A stretch of 64,000 nucleotides of DNA from Mesotaenium endlicherianum (GCA_009602735.1 WELA01007798.1:1-64000); one strand, 5' to 3'. Shown: positions 44,661-56,911, counted from the first letter of the stretch. The notes: generated from the letters alone by a model not told the origin. Program-made: numbers and translations.

Positions 44661-46841
44661 TTCTTACATGTTCATGGCGGCTAGCATATTTCTTAAGTCT
44701 AACATGAGTGAAAGATAGGGTTGCAAGAGATGCATGTATGATGTAGAAACTGATTGCATTTGATTTTTTCTGCTATTATCTGCTATTTAGAGTTGCTGTG
44801 GATGCTGTTGACTCTGGTGAGTTGCACGAGTTGGCCCTAAGGCATCTGGGGTGATGCATAGAGGAATATAGGAGGCCACATTATAGCAGCTCATCTCTCA
44901 GGTGATTCCCTCTCTGTAATCTCAGTCCTTTGTCTTGTCCAGAGAAGTGCATGTGTCCCAATACCTCTGAATAAATGCGATTTAGTATGCTAGATTAAGG
45001 TGCTTATTGCAAAGCTGCTAGTTTTAAGGTGCTTTTAAGAGCTCCTGTGCCTGTTGGTGGATGCTGGCGCCTGCTGTCGGCGAAGTGATGCATCTCACAA
45101 ATGGTGACCTTCAGGCATTAGCGCCACATAGGCGCCACCTATGCCTGCAAACGGCGCAGTTTCCACGAACACATATGCTTGCAAACGAGGCCAGCTTGCA
45201 CGCACCTGTGGGAAAATGCTCTCGTAGCATGGTGAAGTGGAACAAAGAGCTAGAGGGGTGCGTAATCGAAGAGGGGTGAAGCACACGTGGTAAGAAGCAG
45301 ACATTTTCTTTGCGATTGTGGATTGGGAACTTGAGAAGTAGTTTTGTAAATATTAGATTACCATGGGGAAAGCATCTTGCAAGCCTAGCAAAGACATTGT
45401 CTCTCACTGCGTATTTTAGTGAGCCATAATCATACAAGATTGGAGGATGAGGTGTCCATCAACTTTTGCCTCATACAAAAATAGTTGAATAGCACAAACA
45501 ATGAAGCCATTGTTTTTTGACATTTGCATTCATACACTCTAGAGTTACGCTTAAAAATGCACTTGTCCTTATTGTTTACCAGGCTTCATTTCCTCAAAGC
45601 ATGAAGAAATCACACAGGAAATAGCAGCAAATTTTGCATCCTTACACAGCTGTTTTTGCCTCCAAAGTGAAGTGCATTGCAATGATTTGGTAGGCATCTT
45701 TCAGTATAAATATATATAATTTGTACATATTATCTCAAGAGGTAACTTGAATATCCAAAATGCGAGCTTGCATGAAAGTGAGATGTTTAAGAGGTATTAT
45801 CTTAGCAATGATATTCTGAACAAGCTATGTTGAGAGATGATTTGAAATGCAAAATTACAGTCTTTTTTAACATGTATCAGTTTTGGCAATGATATTGAGG
45901 TTCTATAAGTTTTCATTTGTGCGTTTTCAAACTTATGTTTCAATATATTGTAGCACAACTCTAAGCTACATTGTTAATTTCAAGCATATGTAAGGTTTAG
46001 ACAGATCAGTAAGTCTTGTCTCTCATGTCTAACATTGGGTATATGATTCTGAGCCTTACATGAGTACTATGCTCAAGCTCTTGAGTTTTACTTGAGGAAA
46101 GTGTTGGGTCCAATATGAGAAACCACACCTTTGACGGCAGGCCTTGGCAGATTGAAATATAATATAAAGTCATGCAGACAAAGTTGGGAACATAGAACTC
46201 TTGGCTCATATTATGCTCAGCAGCATGAAGTACATCAACCTATTTTTACGTTTTTTTACACAAGGAAGCGCGGGCAATATGTCATCTTTATGCTGTGCAC
46301 AAAACAACCTACCCACGAAGCACAATGTTGTGCTGGGCAACAGGTTCATACTGCACTTCCAATGCGTCTCAGGTGCTAGAAATCGAGCCCGAGTCGTGAG
46401 TTTGTCCAGGACAAGCAACTCGCGGACGCACATTGCGAGTCTCAACTGCCCCCACACCAGACGTCCATGCGACCTCGGGCCTCTCTGTGTCTGGTACAAA
46501 ACAGGAGCAGAGTATATATGAGTCGAAGCAATTTGTGAGAGAAGTATTTAAAGTCGATTATATGAGCTGTTAGAAGACTTCAACCTGTGTAATTCTTGGA
46601 AGCAAGCATACTTGTGTATGGGTAGGAAGAAAGCAGTACTGCAGTTAACCACAAGGTTGATGCTTTTGTGACATACAAGTGCCTCGGCCACACAAAAGAT
46701 TGTAAAAATAGTGTAAACTGAAAAAGTATACAACGCCAAACAGGTGAGCAGACATGCACTGGCTCATATACAAGAAAGGGGTAGTATGCATCATCCTCAC
46801 ATTAAACCCATGAAGGAGATTAAGCAAGAGAGAGCTACCTT

Positions 46842-47320
46842 GGAGCCACCGATGGTGTCGTAGATCTAGCCTGCGCATAGTTCGTATAAATTCTTGCAAT
46901 TCCTCATTGCAATCTTTGATGTCATCTATGAGTGGTTGAGCCCTGTCTAGCCATTCCTTCATGTTGTTCCGCTTCTTTGTCCTCAATCATTTTGCAAAGA
47001 ACATCACACTCCCTATCTGTGAGAGGCTCCAACTTGTTCGTATGCCTGCCCCTCTTCTCCTTGAGGCACCTCAGTTCAAGGTCAAGGTCCTCTAAGGTAC
47101 TGGTCTTTACGAGCCACTTAACCCTTATGTTCCATGAGAACGTTTGTAGGATGGCTTCTAAACTGGTGATTGACATGTTGAGATCCATTTGGTAAGAAAA
47201 CGTGCCAACCATCGCTTTTAAGGGGTGCCAAAGAGAAAGAAGAGTTGCTGCAAATCTTCATTGCTGAGAATATGTATAGCAAGAACTTACTTTGATGCCA
47301 ACAGCTCAACGCCATCCTTG
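46842..47320 (-). pseudogene. unrecognised gene fragment, interrupted by hAT-2
   Basis: The minus frame 47212-46922 reads NMSITSLEAILQTFSWNIRV, STLEDLDLELRCLKEKRGRH and LTDRECDVLCKMIEDKEAEQ. The frame then appears to shift to NNMKEWLDRAQPLIDDIKDC and EELQEFIRTMRRLDLRHHRW, ending at a donor CAAG|GTAGCTC near 46841. Upstream, a 27-nt GT...AG segment (47290-47264) is preceded by LHDKDGVELLAS, and the hAT-2 insertion at 47343 separates that from 50891 onward. Strongly charged and helical; family unknown. It looks decayed (frameshift). Confidence 0.3.
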
Positions 47321-47342
47321 TCATGAAGCTAGCACAATTTAA

Positions 47343-47531
47343 CAGGGTTACGCCGTACGCCGTACAGGCCAAGCTTCGTACGCTTATTTAAGCGTACTGA
47401 GTCAATTCGCCCGTACTAAGCATACGAGTAAAATTTCACGCATGCGCGCCGCCCGAATCAAGTCCAATGCCGTCGAATCTTTTCCCCTCGACTTGTTTCG
47501 CTCGTGAGTTTAAGAAACGCGTCGATCGACG
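47343..47531 (+). promoter_or_regulatory. hAT-2 5' terminal region with palindromes
   Basis: Terminal inverted repeat, then GTACGCTTATTTAAGCGTAC (47378-47397, 35 bp in) and CGTCGATCGACG (47520-47531, 177 bp in), at the same offsets as in hAT-1. Likely transposase-binding or promoter elements. Confidence 0.55.
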
Positions 47532-48569
47532 GGATCAAAAATGTACAGGTCTGTGTGTCAGGTTCTTGCAGCAATAACGAGTACTGTGAATTTTAGCAAA
47601 ACTCAATCGCCAATGTTTTGGCTTTTGCCAATATTTTGGCAAGGCAGCGGCAACGTTGCTCGCATCAGTGTAGTTGCACAGTTCTTCACTGCACAATCCC
47701 CATCAACTCGAACTTTGCAACCATGGACATATGTGCAGCCGCAACCATGTCCGTCCTAGGTTTGTCTAGTTTTTCTTGCAACACTGTCTCTCTTTTTCGT
47801 CCCACCCCCCCATCTCAGTGCACTTATGCTCTTTCCCGCTTTCTCCCCCATTCTCCCCCTCTCCTCTCCCTCTTCTCTCCCTCTCTTATCTAAAAAACTC
47901 CCCCTTTCTGTTTGCTTGCGACAGCTGCTATGTATCAGGCAATTGTTGCCATGTGTCGACGTGTTGTTAGGGTTGGTGTTCAGAATTATCTTGCTTGTTT
48001 TGCTTGGGAGCTGCCAAGGACAAGGAGAGAGGAGAGAGCCAAGGTTGCCTAGGTTTTGCCGGCAGGGGCATACTGGGTTGCAGCTCACGACTGGACTGGT
48101 CGTAGTTCTTACCCCGGGCTAGGCTGTAGCACCCCGTACTGCCCTGGGCTGACTAGCTGTGGCTCACCGTTGGGCTGCAGATCAAGGCTGGGCCGGCGGC
48201 AGCTTTGCCTCGGGCCTTACCCCCAGACTGGCAACTCATCCCTGGACTGGCTGGGTTGTAGCTTGTCCCTGCATCTGCTAATCTCTCGCCTCCTCTCCCT
48301 GCTCTTCGTCTTGCTGAACCTCAGAACCTTCTACTGCACCTCTTCCTCCTCCTCCTCCTGCACCTGCTTTTGATCCTGTACCTCCTCTATGGTCACATCT
48401 CCTTCTCCTCCTGCAAATCCTCCTTGCCTTGCTGCCCCTCCTACTCCTTAAAAGGGGAAGGAGAAAGGAAGGGGGGCTCCTTGGACGGCCTGCATGGGCT
48501 ATCTTGCTCCCAAACATATCCCCTGAGCAGCTGGCACGTGGCGGGCTGGCTAGTTGGCTGGCTGCATCA

Positions 48570-48660
48570 GGTGGTGCATGTAGTGTGCACGACGACAACG
48601 GCCATCGAGTTTAGCACGATAGTGGCCAGGCTGAGAGAGCACGCCTCCCTCAATCCCCAG
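48570..48660 (+). other. exon-like segment of hAT-2
   Basis: Plus strand: an acceptor GGCTGCATCAG followed by a short open stretch that includes IEFSTIVARLREHASLNPQ and ends at a strong donor CCCCAG|GTATGAG (GT at 48661). It occupies the position of the hAT-1 5' exons and is followed by simple-sequence DNA instead of transposase. The upstream 47541-48570 has weak frames only. Confidence 0.35.
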
Positions 48661-49264
48661 GTATGAGACTCCGTGCCCTCTCTCTCTTTCTCATCCATTC
48701 ACGTGTGCTTGCGTTGCGGGATCCCGCTGGGTGGAGTCATGCCTCTTGCTTCCATGGGCAAGGGGGTGTTGGCTGTGTGAAGGTTGTGCGCGGAGGTCCG
48801 ACAACAGCAGCGGCACCCGCCCTAGCCGGGTGTGCGGAGGGTGGCACGCACACTCACGCTTGCATCCCTGAAGGCGCGTGGCTGTGTGCGCGTGTGTCGA
48901 TTGGCACACGCGCACGCATGCACACTTCTGTTTGCTGGTGAAGTGGAGGGGGGGAACAACCATGGGGTCGTATGTTTGCGTGCCCCCCCTGGAGGCGCGT
49001 GAGTTGTTGTGGGTGTTTGTGTGCTGTCCTCATTTATTTTTGCATGCATGAGAGTGCAAGGGCTGTTGCGGGGGAGAACAGCAATGCTGCCCACCCTCTT
49101 GTCTTGTAATTTAGGTGTGCAAGAGGGGGGGCGTTGTCCGTAAAGGGGAGGGGGTTACACTGCACGGGAACTTGCTGCCTGAATTGCCTGCCGACGGAAG
49201 CTTAGAAACCCCCCCCCCCCCAGGGGTGCGTGCATGTGTCCATGTCTAGCGGATGGCATGCGGG

Positions 49265-49387
49265 GGCCCTCCCTCCTTCCCTTCCTCCCTCCCTCTCTCA
49301 CACTCGTCTCACTCCCTCCCTCTCTCTTGCTCTCTTGCTCTTTTTCTCCCTCTCTCCCTCCCTCCCTCTCTCCCCCTCCCTCCCTTT

Positions 49388-49421
<34 letters not shown>

Positions 49422-49425
49422 GTGT
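49265..49425 (+). repeat. (CT)n/(CCCT)n simple repeat in hAT-2
   Basis: Long pyrimidine tract of CCTCC and CT repeats ending in about 12 CT units near 49391-49419. A poly-C run lies at 49209-49221. Open frames across it are artefacts of the repeat. Confidence 0.9.
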
Positions 49426-49999
49426 GCACGCTGTCAGCTGTTGCCATATGCCAGAGGGTCGTTGGGGCTGCAGCAGCAACATGCTTGTCACACTCTCTCT
49501 CCTTGTCCTTACTTCTCTCCCGCTCTCCCCTCTTTCCCACTCTTACTCTTCCTCTCTTCTCTTGACATCTCTTTCCTCTTTCTCTCTCCCTCTTTGTATG
49601 TGCTCTCGAGCTTTGTAGCTCTTGTTTTCCTTTGACTTGACGATGTGAACTCGATGTGGATTGCATGTGTTTGTTTATGCAGGCGAAAAGAGGTATATGA
49701 GAGGTCTCAAGGCATTCTTACAAGTTGGTTACTTCACTTGTTGCAAAGCTATTAGCTCATGAACTTTAGCAGTTAGGCTGGACCTGGTTTGTCATGCTTG
49801 TAAGATAGAGTTATGACAGATTTGGCGCAATGTATTATTTATAGGTGGCTATGAAAGTACAATATTGAGATTTTAGGACTTTAATTTAATCCAAGATTGG
49901 ATCAGCGTTTGTATTAATATATTCAATATACTATACATATGATTTATAATGGAGGCTCCAAAATTGACAAGCACGCAAATTGCCACCTTTATTATGAGG

Positions 50000-50455
50000 T
50001 AAAAACCACCTCGAAAAGGCCAAGTAAAACCAACCGACTGTGAAAAGTGGACAACCAACTCTAGTAAGGTGGGTAAATGCATGCTTGTTAAATGGTTAAA
50101 TCCTCTTTACACTTCTTCATTGAAGCGTATTGTACTCAATTATGAATTAGAGTTACTTCTAAGCATTCTCATTGAAATGATAGCCTACATAAGTACTAAA
50201 AAGAGCCTTTGCTAAGCGGCCCTCCCAGTGTTCTCCAACACATTTTTCGCTGAGGCTCTACTGCGCAGTTTATCTCTAAGAGGCAAGTATAAGTACTTCG
50301 CAATTCTTACATGTTTGATGATTATGAGTGCTTCTAATTTCTTATGCAGACCTCATTAACTTCAAAATAGATCCTCATAATATCTTACACATTATGTTAA
50401 GTAATAAGTTCGTTAACAAGTACATCAAAGAAGGTCTGCTGAGCGGCCTTCCCAC
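50000..50455 (+). repeat. two tandem ~227-bp units in the hAT-2 3' region
   Basis: Two diverged units each end in CTTTGCTAAGCGGCCCTCCC (50207-50226) or GTCTGCTGAGCGGCCTTCCC (50434-50453), the complement of the head motif in the hAT-1 3' units, with similar AT-rich bodies. Confidence 0.6.
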
Positions 50456-50989
50456 TTCAACCATCCCATTATTGTTTTTATAAGATTAACTGAACTCCCA
50501 ACGTCCGAATCATTATTCATGGCAGTTTGGTTAGGCTCCATCCTTTGCAATCGTTGGCGGTGGTTCAAACCCGTCAGCTTTCGCCGAATGTCCAGAAAGA
50601 GGACCATTACATTTTCACGAGCTTTCACTGCAAAGCGGGCAGCAAAAACTTCTGGAAGCTTCCCAAAAAAGAGACTAGCCATTTTGAACTAGAAAAAGGA
50701 CTTACACGACGAAATTCTTTTACACATGTGACCGACATGGAACGTAGACGTCGTAGCTATTTCACGTCGACGCCGTCATGACGTTAGCGTACTAGGCGAA
50801 TTAAGCGAACTAGTCCATTTTTTTGAATCCCGATCTAAGCGAACTAGCGTATTAGTTCAACTAAGCGTACAAGCGTACGGCGTAACCCTGCAATTTAATT
50901 GCATGCAGCTAGAAAAAGTGGGGCTCAAGAAACAAATTCGGCCGCTGTTTGTAGTGAGTGTAATTTTACAACTCGATTGTCAATACTAA

Positions 50990-51487
50990 TGTAGTGAAAC
51001 GGATAGATAAAGTACTTAATAAGTAGAATACTTCATCTATTCAAGACTAGGATTTTGAACACAAGTGGTAGCTTCTTGAAAGAGAGATGACTTCTGGAAA
51101 GTTAATATGTTTTCGGAATTTGGCACGTACAAGAGTGATTTTGGAATGCCTTCCTACGTTATAGCTCTTGTTTATATACTTGCTACATAAGTAATTTCTA
51201 GGAAGGTGCATGTTGATGTGTTGGCACCCAACACATCCCAAACCTTGCCACCTCTTTCTAGAATAATGTACACATGTCCTTTTGACCTAAACAAGGCACA
51301 TCTGACTTTTGCCTCATGAAGTTCTACTAGGTCCTTCCTCTAACTTCGAAAATGCCTTATAAGGTTCAAAGGACATGAACCAAGTTACTAGAGTATCTAT
51401 TAACACTTGAATCTACACAATTTTACTTTGAGTATATTCAAAAGCATTAAAATAAAAGCAAACTAATATAAAACTCAAATCACTACA
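50990..51487 (-). repeat. gypsy D 3' LTR
   Basis: TGTAGTGAAACGG to AATCACTACA, 498 bp. A short purine tract (minus-strand GGGGAGTGA) abuts it at 51488-51496. 51497-52206 is the 3' non-coding region of the element, with no gene. Confidence 0.9.
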
Positions 51488-52206
51488 TCACTCCCCAACA
51501 GAAAAAGCAATGTCTCGGCGCGTGAAGTCAGGTCTTACACATGTGGAGCAGACTAGTCAACAGGTTCAAGTGCTACACATGTAAGGTTGACTAGGCAAGG
51601 TCGTGGGTGGTGTGACCTTATTGTCTAGCCTACTCTTTGATGATAAACAAAATTGTACAAGTTGGCCCAGAATCTCCCACGAATTCAAAAATTCATAGTG
51701 TCCACACAATTGCTCCAAATTGGATAATTCTAATGCCACACAAAGCGCGTTGGACAAGTTTACCGGGTCACCAAATCTGAGAGCATTCCAATTTCTGGAG
51801 TGTCGTTGAGAGCTGAGGAAGTAAGCACTCCTCCAAATCTGTGCAGAAACTTCTGAAAATCATAAGTCCTTCTGTACTTCTTCAAACTCTCCAAAGTAAA
51901 AATCAAACTGGGCGCTGTAAAATGTTTTGCCATAGTCTTGAGTTTCAAACCATTCCAAGTTCAGGGGAGGGCACAATGTCAGAAGGCAGATTCTGCCCTA
52001 ATAATGCGAGCAGCCTGACCTCCTTCTACTCAGAGCATCATATCTCGCTCACTAGTGCTTTAAATTGAGCAAACTTGGATGCAAAATGATCAGCTACTTA
52101 TGGACTACAGCCAAGTAAATTTTGAGTAATAATAAATAGGGATCCATCACCACTAGCAGTTTTAGTTTCCTGTTCAGAAATTGCGAGAAGAGAAAACTGT
52201 CTAATG

Positions 52207-55200
52207 TCATTTTTTCTTCTTTCTTGTTCTTGCAGGCTGCCTCCAAGGGGTCTTCTGTTGCTTCTTGATGGTGGCAGGTTGCCTCCTTGAAGTCTTTGGG
52301 CTTCTAGTAGAGAGACTTGGGGCTGGCCTAAGATGGGGTTTGGCGGCATGGAAGCAATACAGCTTTCTCTGAACTTTGTCAAGGTAGTGCGCCGCCACCC
52401 ACCTATTCTCTGAATCTGGATATCCATTTCTCTTGATGAGATATTGCTGTTGGGTCCTGACTTTTCTCATAGCCAATATGACTTCAACTATGTACTCCAA
52501 CTCATCATACACAATTGTTGGGGCTGGTGGGGTTGTCACTCGTCCTCGGAACTTGTTGTCGGGTTGCACATATGGCTTGAAGAGGAAAGCGTGGAATACG
52601 GGGTCGATGTGTTTAGTCTGGGAAAGTTCTAGCTTGAAAATAACGGGGTTGACTAGCTGAGAAATCTTGAAGGGTCCTAAAACTTGAGGGAGAGCTTGCT
52701 GCCGGCAGGCCTGTTGTTAAGGGAAATGTTCTTGGATGATAGTAACACTGCGTCGCCCACTGTGTATGTAATCTCTCTTCTAGCCCTGTTTGCCATTTTT
52801 GCTTGAGCATGTTGCGCGCGTTGTAGAGCTTTTGTGGCTGCTGCAACGGCTTCTTCTAATGTCTCCAAAAAATCTGCCGCTGCAGGTACTTCATCATGGC
52901 CAGCCGTGAAGCTCAGCGGCGTGGTTGAATGGATGCCAAAGTTGAGGAAGAATGGGGACTCTTGGGTAGAGGCCTGCATCGTGTTGTTGTAGGCAAACTT
53001 CAGGGGGGTCAAGTGCATGTCCCACTCTTGCTCTAGAGTAGACACGCAGGCCTTTAGAGAGGTCTTGAGAGTACAATTCATACGCTCTGTTTGTCCATCT
53101 AATTGCGTGTCCTAGGCAGTGGACATATCCAACAATGTACCCAAGTTCTTGAAGAGATATTTCCAGAATGGCTTGTGATTCTCGGGTCGCAATGGGACAC
53201 TATTCTCGATGGCAGGCCATGTAATCGGAATATATTGTCATAGATGAGTCTTGCTAAGTGGGGTGCTGTAACCTTGGTCATTGTTGGGATGAAATGGGCC
53301 ATCTTTGTAAGTCTGTCCACCACAGTTAGTATTGCATTGTTGCCGCGTGGTGTCACTGGCAAGTCCACGATGAGGTCCATGGAGATGTCGGTCCATTGTC
53401 TCTTGGGGATTGGTAGTGGTTGAAGAAGTCCTTTCGTCTTTTGTGATGATGGTATGATTTCACGCCCGTGGTCTTTAATATTCCAAAGTGACCTCCCAGT
53501 GGGTCGTTGTGTGCTTCTCGAAGCAACAAAAGTTGTTGCTCTTGATTATTAGGCCCGCATCTTTGTCCTGTGTCTTGTCTCACCCAATAGTTTTCTTCTT
53601 GCTTCTTGTGTGGGTCAAGGGCTGCCTTGCCAATGGTGTATTAAGGGTTGGCATCATAGGCGGCTGAAAAGTGAGCTTCCATATCTGTCTTCTAGGATGT
53701 CATCACTGCGTTTAAGTGCAGTCTTGAGAGGGGGTCAGTTGGGTTTGCCTTGCCGGGCTGGTACTGAATCGTGATGTTGTACTGTTGCAAGTATTCACTC
53801 CATCTTGCTTGTCTCCGGAAGAGATACGGCTGCGTCTGGAGGTGCTTCAACGCCTCGTGGTCCGTCGTGACCAGCACCTTGCGTCCTTCAACGTAGCAGC
53901 GCCAAACCTTCAAGGCATCAATAATCGCCAATGCCTCTCGCTCCGTGGTTGTATAATTTTGCTCGGCTGGATTTAGCTTCCTAGGATTGCTCCTATTGCA
54001 TAGGAAGATGCATCGGTGATGACGTGGAAGGGCAAATGTGGGTTTGGACTTGGGAGTGTAAGCACCGAGGATGTGGTCAATTTTTGCTTCAACTCTTGAA
54101 ATGCCTCTTCCTCTTTCTTGGTCAATGTATATAACCTGTCCTTCTTGAGTTGATCTGTTAGGGGGGCTGCTAAATGCGAGAAGCTGTGGATGAATCTTCT
54201 GTACCAATTGGCAAATCCCAAGAATGATTGGAGTTCTTTCTTGGTCGTGGGGGCTGGCCATTCCTCCACCACCGTGGTCTTCTTAGGGTCCATCTTGATG
54301 CCATCAGCAGTCACGTGGAGACCTAGGAACTCCACTTCTTGTTTGGCAAACTCGCACTTTGACTCCTTTGCAAATAGCTTGTTTTGCTTCAGGATTTTGA
54401 GCACTTCTTTTACGTGTCTTTGATGCTCTTCAAGGTTCTTGCTGTAGATGAGAATGTCCTCAATGAATACCACCACAAATTTGTCTAGCAGGGGCTGAAA
54501 TATGGTGTTCATCATAGTTATGAAAGTTGCTGGTGCATTGGTAAGTCCAAATGGTAAGACCACGAACTCAAAATATCCATATCTTGTCGTGAATGGCGTC
54601 TTCTCTTTGTCCGGTTCTGCGATGCGAATCTGATGGTAGCCGCTCCGTAAGACAATCTTCGTAAAGTACTTGGCTCCAACCAGCCGGTCCATTAGCTCAT
54701 CCATGCGCGGCAGGGGGTATCGATTCTTGATGGTGATCTTGTTGAGGGCGCGATAGACCACACACATCCTCAAGGTACCATCCTTCTTCTTGACAAATAG
54801 CACCGGGGCACCACATGGCGACTTGCTAGGTCGAATGAAGCCATGCTCCAGTAGCTCCTTGATTTGCTTCTTGACTTCGTCTAGCTCCGTGTATGGCATC
54901 TTGAACGTACGCCGAGAGATGGGCTTGCTTCCGGGCTCCAACTCTATTTTGTGGTCGACAACTCTCTTGGGAAGTAGGCCCTTGGGCAATTCCGAGGAGA
55001 ACACTTCTTTGTAGTCCTCTAGGGCTTCTTGTATCTCTTTGGGAAAGGGGCTGCCTTCTTGACTATCGATGTCTTTCTTGATGTCTTTTGGCGTGATCAA
55101 GGCCAAAAGAAGCTCGTGTCCCTTCGTCACAAGTCCCTTGAGCTGGAGGGCGGACAATAGTATCTCGAGTGCCGGCTTCTTGATGTCTTAGGTCTGGATA

Positions 55201-55613
55201 TTCTGGATTGCGCGTAAAATACGGATTCTTGAAGTGATGTCATCCTTGATCTTGATAGTACCGTCCCTCCAATCACGTTGGAGGTTGTGCTTGGTCAACC
55301 AAGGCGTCCGTAGGATGACGTCGTACTTGCCCGATTGCATGGGGGAAAACACTACTCTATCCTTGAAGGACTTGATAGAGAGTGACAAGGGGTACGTCTT
55401 CTTGGAAGTAGTAGTATAGGAGAATCCGTCGGGCATCATAATCTCCTCGTCATGGTCAAGAGTTCGCATAGTCATACAGTGCTTGGTGGCAAAATCTGCA
55501 ACGATGAAGTTGCCTTGAGCTCCGCTATCCACCAAGATGTGGACCTTCTCTCCTCCAAGGTAGCTTCTCAAAGTCATTGGGGCTGGAACGTTGTCTTCAA
55601 TGGGAGTCTCCAC
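52207..55613 (-). pseudogene. gypsy D Pol, multiply broken
   Basis: The minus strand encodes protease ([12 protein letters not shown], 55613-55188), ending in TAA at 55188-55190 where copy E has CAA. Reverse transcriptase (55157-53973) follows in the same frame and has two altered catalytic positions: motif A reads KIVLRSGYHQ (copy [11 protein letters not shown]) and the FIDD box reads FIED. A 46-bp deletion near 53985 shifts RNase H (TDHEALKHLQTQ) out of frame, and about 95 bp are missing from the integrase zinc domain near 53460. Integrase core pieces and a chromodomain follow to 52207. The enzymes would reverse-transcribe and integrate the element; none can be made whole from this copy. 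Confidence 0.85.
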
Positions 55614-55678
55614 CTCACTTGGCTTGTTGTCTTCTCGTGAAGTGGGTCTTGGGGTGGTAGGCTCCTGGCCTACCGGCG

Positions 55679-56874
55679 CTATTCGTTATTTGACAACTTT
55701 TTGGGGCACGAGAGTGCACGATGGCCCTTCTCCTTAAAATAAGAGCATTGTCCAGCCGTCATGAGAGCTTCTTTTTCAGCCGGGGAGAGTCTTGCTTTCA
55801 CTCCTTGCTGGATTCTTGCATCATGAGTGTCATTGGAGGGTCTTCCACTCTTCTGGGCAGCCCTGAGGTCCCCTTTAATGGCTCCAATTTCCATGGGTGT
55901 GGGTGCAGATTTAGACTTGGAAGGGGCTGCGTATACCCGCGTTGCCGGTGCCCGTGAAGATAAAGGCACAGAGTGCTTGACATCTAAGGTATTTGCCTTT
56001 TGAGCCACTTCAAGAATCCTTGAAAAGTTCGTCAGGTCGCGTAACTCTACTTCTTTTGCCACCTTGGGCTTGAGGCCAGACACATAATAATCAATCTTCT
56101 CCTCGAGCGACATGTTGAGGATCTCAAGAGTGAGTTCATGAAATCTGAATGTATATTCTTGAACGGACGTGGTTTGCTTGAGATGGCGAAGCTTTTCTCG
56201 AGCAATTTTCTCCGCATTGATGGGCATGAATTGCTTCTGGAAGGCTTCACAAAAATCCACCCATCTTGCATATGATGGTGGGGGCTCTCGGCCGGGTACG
56301 GGATGTGCCACAGCTTGATATACAACCGCTTGATAGTTACGCCACCATAATGTTGCTGCTCCTCTCAGCAAGGTAACGCCAAAAGGGACGTAGTCCTCCT
56401 CGGGTACTTCAAGGAATGTGAGGTACGTCTCCACGTGGTAGAGCCACACATTCATTTGGCTCCTCTCCCATGATTGAAAGTGTCTGGTCTGCCGGGCTTG
56501 ATGAGTTTCCTTGCTCTTGTAGGCTCTTGTGGAGGCGCTTGAGCCGGGGCTGGACTTTGAGCGTTGCTCGCAATAGGGGCAACCATGGCAATCATAGCTT
56601 CTCTTGACGCTTGCACGGTTGCTTCATAGGTGGCCAAGCCCACTTGGTTGTGGACGGTCATTAGAATGGCTGCCCACTCATTTACGGGAACTCCTTGTGG
56701 TGGGGTCAACTTTGCTGTAGCGTCTGCCTTGAGATTTGACAGTGCTCCTCCTGGTGGTGCTTCTTGTTGTTGCAGATTTTCTTGAGTGGGCTCTCCCATC
56801 GGCGCTGGAGAAGGGTCTCTTGGAGAGGAAGGGCTTCCTTTGAAAGCTTGTTGTTGGTCTTGAGGATTGGCCAT
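55679..56874 (-). pseudogene. gypsy D Gag, frameshifted
   Basis: Gag starts at [18 protein letters not shown] (56874) and runs 140 residues to a one-base loss next to the sequence for the [10 protein letters not shown] block of copy E. It resumes in the next frame as MNVWLYHVETYLTFLEVPEE (56455) and ends with the single zinc knuckle [14 protein letters not shown], whose second Cys is replaced by Phe, so RNA binding by this knuckle should be impaired. It stops at 55679. The element's slippery heptamer reads AAATAAC here and not AAAAAAC, while the following stem-loop is conserved. Confidence 0.85.
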
Positions 56875-56911
56875 CTTATGGTGCTACCAAAGTGCCTAGC
56901 TCCGATACCTC

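Larger units (their letters stand above)
47343..50890 (+). mobile_element. hAT derivative without transposase (hAT-2), with intact ends
   Basis: 3,548 bp, from CAGGGTTACGCCGTACGC to its complement GCGTACGGCGTAACCCTG (18-bp perfect terminal inverted repeats), flanked by the perfect 8-bp duplication CAATTTAA (47335-47342 and 50891-50898). The first 200 bp match the 5' end of hAT-1 and the last about 1.1 kb match its 3' region, so it belongs to the same family. No transposase motif is found inside; it appears to be an internal deletion product that relies on another copy's enzyme. Confidence 0.9.

Noticed and set aside
48056-48600. GC-rich open frames on both strands in hAT-2
   Set aside because: No motif or codon-use signal beyond the short exon-like end at 48660.
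49155-49640. Ser/Leu- or Arg/Glu-rich proteins across the CT tract
   Set aside because: Simple-sequence translation on both strands; no gene support.
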